Assembly (NCBI RefSeq): GCF_004011835.1
Contig: NZ_RKLN01000001.1
Coordinates: 682,001 to 746,000, forward strand
Origin: Rhodococcus spongiicola
Lineage (GTDB): Bacteria > Actinomycetota > Actinomycetes > Mycobacteriales > Mycobacteriaceae
Length of the DNA stretch: 64,000 nucleotides
Direction of reading: 5' to 3'
Positions 37,102 to 44,649 of this stretch are shown here, one piece after another. Positions within the stretch are counted from its first letter, which is position 1; every line of letters starts with the position of its first letter. Under the pieces are notes generated by a model that made no database searches, was not told where the DNA came from, and saw nothing but the letters and a program-made list of their open reading frames with translations. Both the position numbers and the translations under genes were made by a program.

Positions 37102-38022
37102 TCAAGCTCGGGCCGCGTACGCGACGTCGATGTGGAACGGCTCGAACCCGAGCCGCTCGTACGTGTGCAGCGCCGCGGTGTTGTCACCCTCGACGTACAA
37201 GAGCGCCGTGCCGAGACCCCGGTCCCGCAGGTGGTGCAACCCCGCCAGGGTCAGCACACGGCCCAGGCCCCGCCCCTGAGCCTTCGGATCGATCCCGACG
37301 ACGTAGACCTCCCCCAGCGCGAGGCTGCCGTTCTCCGGCGGGTGCACCTTGGTCCAGTGGAAGCCGAGCAGACGGCTCGTGTCCCCTCCGGTATCTCCGC
37401 CACCCGGGTATGCGAGGAACAGCCCCTCCGCGTCGAACCATGCCTCGGCGCGACGCTCGTCGATCTCGCGCTGTGTCCACGTCCCCTGCTCCGGATGCCA
37501 GGCGAACGCCGCCGCATTGACCCGTAGCAACTCGGCGTCATCCTCATGGCCACGGTAGGTCCGCAGTGTGACCCCGTCGGGGACGACGAGGTCGGGCAGT
37601 TCGGGTGTCGTCAGCGAACGCCGCAGCTGCAACAGCTCACGGGCACCGACGAGGTCGAGCCGCCGCGCGACGGCGATCGCAGCCGGAAGATTGCCGTGCG
37701 CCCATACGCGAGTGTCCGGCCCGCCCGCCTGCAGCACCTCCGCGACCAGCCGCCCACCGATGCCGGCACCGCGGGCCGACGGATCCACGACAACCTCGGC
37801 CATCGGCGGATGGTCGCCGTGACCCGGCTCGAGCTGGGCGTAGCCGACGACCTCGCCATCGACGATGCTGACCAGGTGCCGAGCGTTGCCGGATCCGTCG
37901 AGAGCGTGCACAGCCTGCTCGGACACCGGTGCGGTCCCGTCCTCGACGGTGGCTCGGTCGATGAGACGGCGCACCACCTCGACCGCCGGTGAATCGATCC
38001 AGTCGAGCTGTTGGCTCTTCAT
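37102..38022 (-). CDS. mshD: Mycothiol synthase
   Basis: 306 residues with two tandem GNAT domains. Catalyses the last step of mycothiol synthesis, acetyl transfer from acetyl-CoA to Cys-GlcN-Ins. Acetyl-CoA loops are seen at GAGIGGRL (N-domain) and AQGRGLGRVLTLAGL (C-domain), and the C-terminus has ALHTYERLGFEPFHIDVAY. Its start directly abuts the glnR stop, giving a glnR-mshD unit as in mycobacteria. Presence marks the host as a mycothiol-producing actinobacterium. Confidence 0.95.
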   Translation of the reverse strand: MKSQQLDWIDSPAVEVVRRLIDRATVEDGTAPVSEQAVHALDGSGNARHLVSIVDGEVVGYAQLEPGHGDHPPMAEVVVDPSARGAGIGGRLVAEVLQAGGPDTRVWAHGNLPAAIAVARRLDLVGARELLQLRRSLTTPELPDLVVPDGVTLRTYRGHEDDAELLRVNAAAFAWHPEQGTWTQREIDERRAEAWFDAEGLFLAYPGGGDTGGDTSRLLGFHWTKVHPPENGSLALGEVYVVGIDPKAQGRGLGRVLTLAGLHHLRDRGLGTALLYVEGDNTAALHTYERLGFEPFHIDVAYAARA

Positions 38023-38799
38023 CTAATACGCCGATTCGTTGGTAGGGGTCAGGTCCGCGGTGTCCGACTCCGGCTCCGAGTCCAAATCCGAGTCGGTAGG
38101 TTCGCCCTGAGTCCCGGACCGGTTCGTGGTACGCGCGGGACGCACCGCCTTGTATCCAACGTTGCGGACGGTGCCGATGAGGGACTCGTACTCGGAACCG
38201 AGTTTGGCGCGCAGGCGCCGCACGTGAACGTCGACGGTGCGGGTGCCGCCGAAGAAGTCGTAGCCCCACACTTCCTGCAGCAGCTGAGCCCGGGTGAATA
38301 CCCGTCCCGCGTGCTGGGCCAGGTACTTGAGGAGCTCGAACTCCTTGTAAGTCAGGTCGAGGGGGCGGCCGCGCAGTCGCGCGGTGTACGTACCCTCGTC
38401 GATCACCAGTTCGCCGAGAGTGATCCTCCCCGCCGATTCGGGACTTTCCGGACCGCCGTTGCGGCCGACGAGCAGGCGCAGCCGCGCATCGAGCTCGGCA
38501 GGTCCCGTCGTCGGGAGCAGGATGTCGTCGAGACCCCAGTCCGAATTGACCGCGACAAGGCCGCCCTCGGTGAGCACCGCGACCACGGGGACTGCCGATC
38601 CCGTACTACCGAGCAGCCGACACAACCCGCGAGCAGCCGCCAGGTCGGTTCGCGCATCGACGATCGCCACGTCCGCAGAACCCGCCTCGAGCAGGGACGA
38701 CACTTCTGTCGGAGCGGGGCGCACGGAATGCGACAGCAGAGCCAACGAGGGCAGCACCGTCTCCGGATTGGGGTCGGAGGTCAGAAGAAGTAGCTCCAC
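38023..38799 (-). CDS. glnR: GlnR-type OmpR-family global nitrogen regulator
   Basis: 258 residues. An N-terminal receiver-like domain (1-115) keeps the Asp48 position (VAIVDARTD) but is otherwise atypical, and a C-terminal OmpR winged helix (about 125-225) carries [15 protein letters not shown] and [17 protein letters not shown]. Actinobacterial GlnR controls glutamine synthetase, ammonium transport and nitrate assimilation. Assigned by the linkage glnR-mshD, matching Rv0818-Rv0819. The acidic C-terminal tail is variable in the family. Confidence 0.9.
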   Translation of the reverse strand: MELLLLTSDPNPETVLPSLALLSHSVRPAPTEVSSLLEAGSADVAIVDARTDLAAARGLCRLLGSTGSAVPVVAVLTEGGLVAVNSDWGLDDILLPTTGPAELDARLRLLVGRNGGPESPESAGRITLGELVIDEGTYTARLRGRPLDLTYKEFELLKYLAQHAGRVFTRAQLLQEVWGYDFFGGTRTVDVHVRRLRAKLGSEYESLIGTVRNVGYKAVRPARTTNRSGTQGEPTDSDLDSEPESDTADLTPTNESAY

Positions 38800-38939
38800 T
38801 CAACCTCCCTCTCTCGCGGCGCGGGTGCCGGCGAAGGACCGACACCGAGTGGACCGACGTTCTTGTTCGCGGACAGATTAGCGCGACTTCGCAGCTTACC
38901 GTCCCACCGGTACCTGGCATCGCCGGTAAGAATGGTGCA

Positions 38940-39722
38940 GTGCGGAAACTGATAATCGGACTGGCGTGCCTTATCGGACTCGTTGTGGTCGTCGACTTCG
39001 GCGCGGCCGCCTACTCCGAGTACCAGGTCTCGCGTGCCCTGCGCGAGGGCGGCTCCCTCACCGCCGACCCAGAGGTCACCATCCACGGATTCCCGTTCCT
39101 CACCCAGGCGTGGAACGGGAAATACAACGACGTCGAGGTGCGGGCGCGCCAGGTGCCGAACGAGATGATCGGGGACGTGACGATCGAGGCGACGCTGAAC
39201 GGGGTGTCGGTCTCGGCCGCCGAGATCGTCGACGGGTCGGTTCACGAGGTACCGGTGGACCATCTGGAAGGTCGGATGATGATCGACCCCACCGATCTGG
39301 GAAAGTTCCTCGGCATTCCCGACCTGCAGGTTTCCGCTCCGCCGGCGGACAGGTCCGACGGCACCGGAGGCTCCGGAGGCTCCGGCTCCCCGACCACCGG
39401 CGGCATCGTGTTCACCGGAACCGTGCCGGTGGGCCCGCTGCAAGAGTCGGTCAGCGTACAGGCCGACCTGGTGCTGCGCGGCGAACAGTTGATGATCGTC
39501 GCCACAGACTTCTATTTCGGGCCGGAGGGACAGGAAGACTTCTCGGTACCCGCTCCACTTCGGCAAGGCGTGCTCGACCGGTTCACCAAGACGATCGACC
39601 CGCAGTCCCTGCCGTTCGGCATCATTCCCACCGACGTCTACGCACAGGGCTCGCAGATAGTGATCGAAGGATCGGGCGACGACCTGATCATCAACCTCGA
39701 CGAACTGCAGACGAAGGTGTGA
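38940..39722 (+). CDS. lmeA: LmeA family phospholipid-binding protein (DUF2993)
   Basis: 260 residues. N-terminal membrane/signal segment (about 3-20), then a DUF2993 tubular lipid-binding fold (EVTIHGFPFLTQAWNGKYNDVEV). A Gly-Ser-rich insert sits near residues 140-155. In mycobacteria LmeA (Rv0817c) supports lipomannan elongation. GTG start, possibly leaderless: a weak TAAGAA box ends seven bases before it. Divergent from glnR. Confidence 0.88.
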   Translation: MRKLIIGLACLIGLVVVVDFGAAAYSEYQVSRALREGGSLTADPEVTIHGFPFLTQAWNGKYNDVEVRARQVPNEMIGDVTIEATLNGVSVSAAEIVDGSVHEVPVDHLEGRMMIDPTDLGKFLGIPDLQVSAPPADRSDGTGGSGGSGSPTTGGIVFTGTVPVGPLQESVSVQADLVLRGEQLMIVATDFYFGPEGQEDFSVPAPLRQGVLDRFTKTIDPQSLPFGIIPTDVYAQGSQIVIEGSGDDLIINLDELQTKV

Positions 39723-39768
39723 CTCGGGTCTTCTCGGACCCGGAGGCCCCAAGCCGTCGAGAATTGGG

Positions 39769-39774
39769 TACGCT
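39769..39774 (+). promoter_or_regulatory. -10 box of the leaderless polycysteine leader transcript
   Basis: TACGCT followed by exactly seven bases and then the GTG of the leader peptide. Confidence 0.65.
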
Positions 39775-39781
39775 GCACCAC

Positions 39782-39868
39782 GTGTTCGCCAACCACGAGC
39801 TCATGCTCACCCGTCGCCGCGCAGTCGATCTGTGCCGCCTCGGTGGTTGTTGCTGTCCCTGCTGTTGA
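39782..39868 (+). CDS. Polycysteine leader peptide of the cysA2-sseC2 operon
   Basis: 28 codons, GTG start and TGA at 39866-39868. The C-terminal part reads LCRLGGCCCPCC, ending in a cluster of Cys codons immediately before the stop. Position and architecture (leaderless GTG, about 200 bases upstream of the sulfurtransferase gene) match the polycysteine short ORFs described in mycobacteria as cysteine-responsive attenuators of the same operon. Ribosome stalling at the Cys codons under cysteine limitation is expected to raise downstream expression. An internal ATG at codon 8 is an alternative start, but the GTG fits the -10 spacing. Confidence 0.82.
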   Translation: MFANHELMLTRRRAVDLCRLGGCCCPCC

Positions 39869-40066
39869 TCGCGGCGGTCGACTCCTCGTCCCGTAACCAG
39901 CGTTCACATCGCTGACCGACGTTTCCCGTCCGTGATCGGTGACCTGCAGAATCCGCCCGCATATGGCCTGATTCCCGGGACCACCCCATCAAGATCCGCT
40001 CGAGCCATGCTCGCGCACCCTGTATCACAATTTCCCACTCGCCGTACGAACCCGAAAGGACAATCC

Positions 40067-40900
40067 ATGGCTCGCTCCGACGTCCTGGTCTCCGCAGACT
40101 GGGCCGAGCAGAATCTCAGTGCCCCCAAGACCGTCTTCATCGAGGTCGACGAGGACACCGCCGCGTACGACGGTGGCCACATCGAGGGCGCGATCAAACT
40201 CGACTGGCGGAAGGACCTGCAGGACGGCGTGCGCCGCGACTTCCTGAACCAGGAGCAGTTCTCCGCGCTCCTGTCCGCGAAGGGCGTCGCCAACGACGAC
40301 ACCGTGGTGCTCTACGGCGGCAACAACAACTGGTTCGCGGCCTACGCCTACTGGTACTTCAAGCTGTACGGCCACAATGACGTCAAGCTGATCGACGGTG
40401 GCCGCAAGAAGTGGGAGCTCGACGGCCGTGCGCTGTCGAAGGAGACGGTCACCCGTCCGGCCACCGAGTACAAGGCCGCGACGCCCGACACCTCGATCCG
40501 CGCGTTCCGTGACGACGTCATCGCCGCGATCGGCTCGGCCAACCTGGTCGACGTGCGCTCCCCCGACGAGTACTCGGGCAAGATCCTCGCTCCGGCGCAT
40601 CTGCCGCAGGAGCAGGCACAGCAGCGCGGCCACGTCCCGGGCGCCATCAACATCCCGTGGAGCACGACCGCGAACGAGGACGGCACCTTCAAGTCCGACG
40701 AGGACCTCGCAAAGTTGTATGCGGACAAGGGATTCGACGACTCGAAGGAGACCATCGCCTACTGCCGTATCGGCGAGCGCTCGAGCCACACCTGGTTCGT
40801 GCTGCAGGAGATCCTCGGCAAGAAGAACGTGAAGAACTACGACGGCAGCTGGGTCGAGTACGGCTCGCTGGTCGGCGCACCAATCGAGTTGGGAGCATAA
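40067..40900 (+). CDS. cysA2: Thiosulfate sulfurtransferase (rhodanese), CysA2 type
   Basis: 277 residues, two rhodanese domains; the active-site loop in the second is CRIGERSSH with the sulfur-accepting Cys. Moves sulfane sulfur from thiosulfate or a similar donor to a thiol or carrier protein. Start at 40067 has AAGGA upstream and gives exactly the mycobacterial length. Followed by sseC2 after five bases. Controlled by the polycysteine leader upstream. Confidence 0.94.
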   Translation: MARSDVLVSADWAEQNLSAPKTVFIEVDEDTAAYDGGHIEGAIKLDWRKDLQDGVRRDFLNQEQFSALLSAKGVANDDTVVLYGGNNNWFAAYAYWYFKLYGHNDVKLIDGGRKKWELDGRALSKETVTRPATEYKAATPDTSIRAFRDDVIAAIGSANLVDVRSPDEYSGKILAPAHLPQEQAQQRGHVPGAINIPWSTTANEDGTFKSDEDLAKLYADKGFDDSKETIAYCRIGERSSHTWFVLQEILGKKNVKNYDGSWVEYGSLVGAPIELGA

Positions 40901-40905
40901 GAGTT

Positions 40906-41211
40906 ATGTGCGGAGCACCTGTTCAGACCCAGACCTTGCCCGCTGGCGTGAACGTCGAGACGGAGACGGTCATCACCGGCCGTGTGCTGTCCGCCGATGG
41001 CCAGCCGGTCGGCGGCGCGTTCGTCCGACTGCTCGACGGCACTGACGAGTTCACCGCCGAGGTCGTCGCCTCCGCGACCGGCGACTTCCGCTTCTTCGCT
41101 GCCCCTGGCGACTGGAAGGTGCGCGCGCTGTCCAGCTCCGGCAACGGCGATGTCCGGCTCAGCCCGTCCGGCGCAGGCGTCCACAATGTCGATGTGACGG
41201 TCGCCAAGTAG
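40906..41211 (+). CDS. sseC2: DUF1416 protein SseC2
   Basis: 101 residues, beginning MCGAPVQTQ and containing a transthyretin-like beta fold (TGRVLSADGQPVGGAFVRLL). Consistently encoded with the CysA2 rhodanese in mycobacteria and relatives, so likely a partner in sulfur transfer or its regulation; the precise role is unknown. Cys2 at the N-terminus is conserved in the family as I recall it. Confidence 0.9.
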   Translation: MCGAPVQTQTLPAGVNVETETVITGRVLSADGQPVGGAFVRLLDGTDEFTAEVVASATGDFRFFAAPGDWKVRALSSSGNGDVRLSPSGAGVHNVDVTVAK

Positions 41212-41230
41212 ATCGTTCCTTGCCGTGGCC

Positions 41231-41270
41231 GAAGAGGGGCGTCGTTCCGACAGGAACGGCGCCCCTCTTC
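41231..41270 (+). terminator. Strong terminator of the cysA2-sseC2 operon
   Basis: Near-perfect 18-pair stem (GAAGAGGGGCG ... CGCCCCTCTTC with an inner CGTTCC/GGAACG) and a four-base loop, then GATTTG. Confidence 0.9.
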
Positions 41271-41293
41271 GATTTGACCCTCAGGACCCGGTC

Positions 41294-41299
41294 TAAGAT
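41294..41299 (+). promoter_or_regulatory. -10 box for the small membrane peptide gene
   Basis: TAAGAT followed by seven bases and the GTG start at 41307: a leaderless arrangement. Confidence 0.6.
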
Positions 41300-41306
41300 G
41301 GGCGCC

Positions 41307-41405
41307 GTGGTCATTTTCTTCGAGGTTCTGCTTGTTCTTGCCGCACTCCTGATCACCTGGTTCTCGCTGTACGTCGTGTACCGGCTGGTCACCGACAAGC
41401 CGTGA
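41307..41405 (+). CDS. 32-residue single-helix membrane peptide
   Basis: Reads [18 protein letters not shown] and continues [13 protein letters not shown]: one membrane helix of about 20 residues and a short charged tail. The GTG at 41307 is preferred because it follows a -10 box by seven bases; ATG 41298 would overlap that box. The stop overlaps the next gene's GTG by four bases (GTGA), which supports real translation and coupling to the nitrobindin-like gene. Function unknown. Confidence 0.65.
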   Translation: MVIFFEVLLVLAALLITWFSLYVVYRLVTDKP

Positions 41406-42106
41406 GTCAGGGCCGGGAAACGGACCCCGAGTCGACGCCTCAACACCGTGACGGCGCCGATTCGCACGCAGTCCGGGGTAGCGGTGACCGCGCGGTCGCA
41501 GGCGCGGTGGAGCGTGCGAAGGAGACTGCGGGGCGCAACATCACGAACCTGCCGGATCTGCCGTTGACCGACACCGCCAACCTGCGCATGGGGCCGGACC
41601 TGCATCCCGGCATGCTCGCACTGCTGCCGATGGTGGGCGTGTGGCGTGGCGAGGGCGAGGGTCGCCATCCCGAGACCGGCGACTACCGCTTCGGTCAGCA
41701 GATCGTCGTCTCACATGACGGCGGCAACTATCTGTCGTGGGAGTCGCGTTCGTGGCGTCTCGACGAGACCGGCGGCTACGCGGGTCCGGATCAGCGCGAG
41801 ACCGGCTTCTGGAGGGTTTCCGGCGACGGTGCCCCCGGCAGCGAGAACGAGGAAGTCCTCGAACTCTTGCTCACGCATGCCTCCGGCGTCGTCGAACTGT
41901 TCTACGGTGAGGCGCTGACGCAGTCGTCGTGGGAACTGGCGACCGACGTGGTGATCCGTAGCCAATCCGGTGAGCTGATCGGTGGCGCCAAGCGCCTGTA
42001 CGGCATCGTCGAGGACGGCGACCTGGCCTACGTCGAGGAGCGTGTCGTCGCCGACGGCCCACTCGAACCTCGCTTCTCCGCTCGTCTGCAGCGCTACATC
42101 GGCTGA
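41402..42106 (+). CDS. Nitrobindin-like (FABP-fold, Rv0813c-type) protein
   Basis: 234 residues: a disordered N-terminus of about 55 residues, then a ten-stranded barrel domain whose first strands read [17 protein letters not shown], with [11 protein letters not shown] and the closing [11 protein letters not shown]. Bacterial nitrobindins bind heme and isomerise peroxynitrite; whether the heme-ligating His is kept here was not resolved. Translationally coupled to the small membrane peptide. Confidence 0.85.
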   Translation: MSQGRETDPESTPQHRDGADSHAVRGSGDRAVAGAVERAKETAGRNITNLPDLPLTDTANLRMGPDLHPGMLALLPMVGVWRGEGEGRHPETGDYRFGQQIVVSHDGGNYLSWESRSWRLDETGGYAGPDQRETGFWRVSGDGAPGSENEEVLELLLTHASGVVELFYGEALTQSSWELATDVVIRSQSGELIGGAKRLYGIVEDGDLAYVEERVVADGPLEPRFSARLQRYIG

Positions 42107-42174
42107 GAGACCGCTACATCGGCGAGAGACTACGGACGCTGATCGTGAGTCGCCGATGTGGCCACGAAACCGAC

Positions 42175-42477
42175 TTACGTGGATTCTGAGATCGCCTTCA
42201 GAATATGCACCACCGGGGCACCCGTCAGGTGCTCCCCGAAGGTCTCCATCCACGCCTTGAAGTGCGGCGTCTGCAGGTGAGCGTCGAACGCCTCCGGACT
42301 CTTGTAGCGCTCAACCACGACGAAGGTTCTGTCGACGGTTGTGGATTCGAAAATCTGGTACGAGACGCAGCCCTCCTCGTTGCGCGAGGCCACCTCCAGT
42401 GGCGGGAACCCGTTTCGCACCACTTCCTCGGAGCCCGGCTTGGCTTGAACGGATGCGACGACATGCAAATCGGACAT
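42175..42477 (-). CDS. Antibiotic biosynthesis monooxygenase (ABM) family protein
   Basis: 100 residues with the dimeric alpha/beta-barrel ABM fold: LHVVASVQAKPG, ASRNEEGCVSYQIFES, FVVVERYKSPEAFDAHLQTPHF. Members include quinol monooxygenases (YgiN type) and heme-degrading enzymes; the His in the HLQTPHF segment is typical. The ATG at 42477 has GAGAGGG seven bases upstream. Converges on the nitrobindin-like gene. Confidence 0.88.
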   Translation of the reverse strand: MSDLHVVASVQAKPGSEEVVRNGFPPLEVASRNEEGCVSYQIFESTTVDRTFVVVERYKSPEAFDAHLQTPHFKAWMETFGEHLTGAPVVHILKAISEST

Positions 42478-42557
42478 CGGTACCCTCTCGTAACCCAGCC
42501 ACGGCGGGCCGGCCTGGATACCCATCAAGCTACTCGCCGAGTCCGTCGCTTCCGCGA

Positions 42558-42593
42558 CGCTTCTCGGCGCGTCCGCAGCGCTACATCGGCTGA
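42558..42593 (+). repeat. Duplicated 3' tail of the nitrobindin-like gene
   Basis: 36 bases matching 42071-42106 (codons for [11 protein letters not shown] and the stop) at 33 positions. No upstream coding part accompanies it. A shorter piece, CGCTACATCGGC, occurs a third time right after the true stop. Confidence 0.7.
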
Positions 42594-42609
42594 GTTCCCC
42601 GAACAGCAG

Positions 42610-42694
42610 CGACCCCCGAACCCGTCCATTGGCGACGCTCGGGGCGTCGCAGATGGGATTCCGGCCTGGACATGGCCGGAGGGTTCGGGGGTCG
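42610..42694. other. Three-way-junction inverted-repeat element
   Basis: A perfect 14-bp outer stem (42610-42623 with 42681-42694) encloses two perfect 7-bp hairpins: 42632-42638/42644-42650 with a five-base loop, and 42660-42666/42674-42680 with a seven-base loop. The second hairpin directly abuts the outer stem. It lies in the 440-base spacer between the ABM gene and cydC, near the cydC stop. It could be a structured RNA, a transcription terminator, or a palindromic mobile-element relic. No other gene is seen in 42594-42921. Confidence 0.75.
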
Positions 42695-42921
42695 GGTAAC
42701 TGCCTGGGATTCGCCAGCCGCAAGGCGGTCAGTGAATTCCGAGAGCTCCGCGGCTAGCTGGCAGCCACCTCACGTGTCCGTTTGTCATTCAACTTCAGAC
42801 CACCTCCTTCCTCGTGTACGGAAGAAAGTACGCCCTCCCCCGAACTGTCGGCAATGGTTTTTTCAGTCAAAAGGGATCGGGGACAGGCGAACCGATCATG
42901 TCGGCGGAGCCGAGGCGGTGG

Positions 42922-44649
42922 TCAAGCGTGGCGAGCAGGATCGAACCCGACCGGATCGTCGGCACGGTCCCCCACGTCACCCCGGTCGCTGCCAACTGTC
43001 ACGACTCTGTCCGCCCGCGTTTCCGGGGGCAGCTGATGCGTGACGAGGACCACCGTCCGATCTGCCTCGACCAGGGAGGACTCCCGGTCGAGGAGGGAAC
43101 GAAGGATCGCCGCGCCGTCCGCGGCGTCGAGATGTTCGGTGGGCTCGTCGAGCAGCAGCACCCGGGCCGGCGACACCAGCGCCCGCGCGAGCAGCAGTCG
43201 TCGGCGCTGTCCCCCCGAGATCGCTCGGGCACCACCACCGAGCGGCGTGCGCACGCCGCGTGGGAGCTGGTCGACCCACTCCCCCAGGCCGACGGCACGC
43301 AACGCCTCGAGAGCGGCGTCGTCGGTCAGGTCACCCCGGGCCACCCGGAGATTCTCGAGGACCGACGTGTCGAAGATGTGGGCGTCTTCCGCGAAGAAGC
43401 CAATCGTGCGACGCAGGTCGTCCGGCCGGTAGTGCTCGAGCGGTGGTCCGTCAGCCGACACGGTCCCACCGCGGGGCGGCACCAGTCCGGCCAGCGTCAT
43501 CAGGAGCGTGGTCTTACCGGCACCGCTGGCACCGACAACCGCGATACGGCTTCCCGGAGCGATGTCCAGGCTGACGGATGCGGTCGCGCGTTCGCTCCCC
43601 GGCCACCCACAGCGCAGCTCGCGGGCACGAATGTGGCCGGGCCCGGACGGCACCTCCGTCCCTTCCGGTCGTGGCTCGCCGGCGCGGTCGACGAGAGCGA
43701 GAATCCGCCCCGACGCGATCCGGGCCCGGGTCAGCGCGACAGCAGCCGCCGGCAGCGCGCCGGTCGCCTCGAAAGCGGCAAGCGGCACGAGCACCAGGAT
43801 CGCGAGCGCCATCGGCGTCATCCCGCCGGGTGTGCCGCCGTCGGGTCCGTAGAGCGTGATGCCGATGAGCAGCGCACCCAGGACACTCGCCCCGATCGCG
43901 AGCGGCGTCGCGGCAGCAGCGAACGCCGCCTGCATCGTCGCGCGATCAGTGGCGCGGACGGCCGCCCGGTTCGTGGTTTCGGCGCGTCCGAGGACATCGC
44001 CGAGGCGACCGGCCACCCGTAGTTCGGCGGCGTGATCGAGCGCGGTTACGGCGGTCTCGCTGAACACTGCCGACTCAGCCGCGCTCTCCGACTCGGCCAG
44101 ACGGGCCGCACGCGCTGACAACCACGGTGCGAGTACCCCAGAAACCAAGAGCGATGCCGCCAGGACGAGTGCGGCGCCCGGCGAGATGAGGCCGAGCAGC
44201 ACGACCGCGCTCAGCGCCAGGACGGAGGCGACCGCGATCGGGATCAGTGCCCGCACCACCACGTCCCCAAGCGCATCGACGTCGGCACCGGTGCGGGCCA
44301 GCAGGTCTCCGCGTCGAAGACCCCCCGCGGCGGCCGGGTCACCGTCGGCGAGACGTCGATAGATCATCGTCCGCGCCGACGTCGTTCCACGGAGCGCAGC
44401 GTCGTGCGTCGCAAGACGCTCGAGGTAGCGGAAAACGCCACGGGAGATACCGAGGGCGCGCACGGCGACCACCGCCACCGTCAGGTCGAGCACTGGAGGC
44501 ATCTGCCACGCCCGGGTGATCAGCCAGGCCGACAGAGCGGCGAGGGCGAGGGCGCTGCCCAGGGTCGCGACACCCGCGGCGATGGCGGCCAGAATCCGGC
44601 GCGGTGACAGGTCGAGCAGGCGGATCGCCCGCAGCAGATCACGATTCAT
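42922..44649 (-). CDS. cydC: ABC exporter subunit CydC (thiol/heme export for cytochrome bd)
   Basis: 575 residues: six-helix exporter membrane domain (1-300) and ATPase domain with GASGAGKTT, ISGGQRRRL and VLLLDEPTEHLDA. The GGGARAISGGQ context is typical of CydC. Pairs with CydD; the complex is needed for cytochrome bd assembly and exports thiols or handles heme. Start overlaps the cydD stop by 11 bases. Last gene of cydABDC. Confidence 0.93.
   Translation of the reverse strand: MNRDLLRAIRLLDLSPRRILAAIAAGVATLGSALALAALSAWLITRAWQMPPVLDLTVAVVAVRALGISRGVFRYLERLATHDAALRGTTSARTMIYRRLADGDPAAAGGLRRGDLLARTGADVDALGDVVVRALIPIAVASVLALSAVVLLGLISPGAALVLAASLLVSGVLAPWLSARAARLAESESAAESAVFSETAVTALDHAAELRVAGRLGDVLGRAETTNRAAVRATDRATMQAAFAAAATPLAIGASVLGALLIGITLYGPDGGTPGGMTPMALAILVLVPLAAFEATGALPAAAVALTRARIASGRILALVDRAGEPRPEGTEVPSGPGHIRARELRCGWPGSERATASVSLDIAPGSRIAVVGASGAGKTTLLMTLAGLVPPRGGTVSADGPPLEHYRPDDLRRTIGFFAEDAHIFDTSVLENLRVARGDLTDDAALEALRAVGLGEWVDQLPRGVRTPLGGGARAISGGQRRRLLLARALVSPARVLLLDEPTEHLDAADGAAILRSLLDRESSLVEADRTVVLVTHQLPPETRADRVVTVGSDRGDVGDRADDPVGFDPARHA

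Noticed and set aside
38918-38940. Firm leaderless promoter for lmeA
   Set aside because: The TAAGAA sequence before the GTG lacks the final T of the -10 consensus, so it is mentioned only as a possibility.
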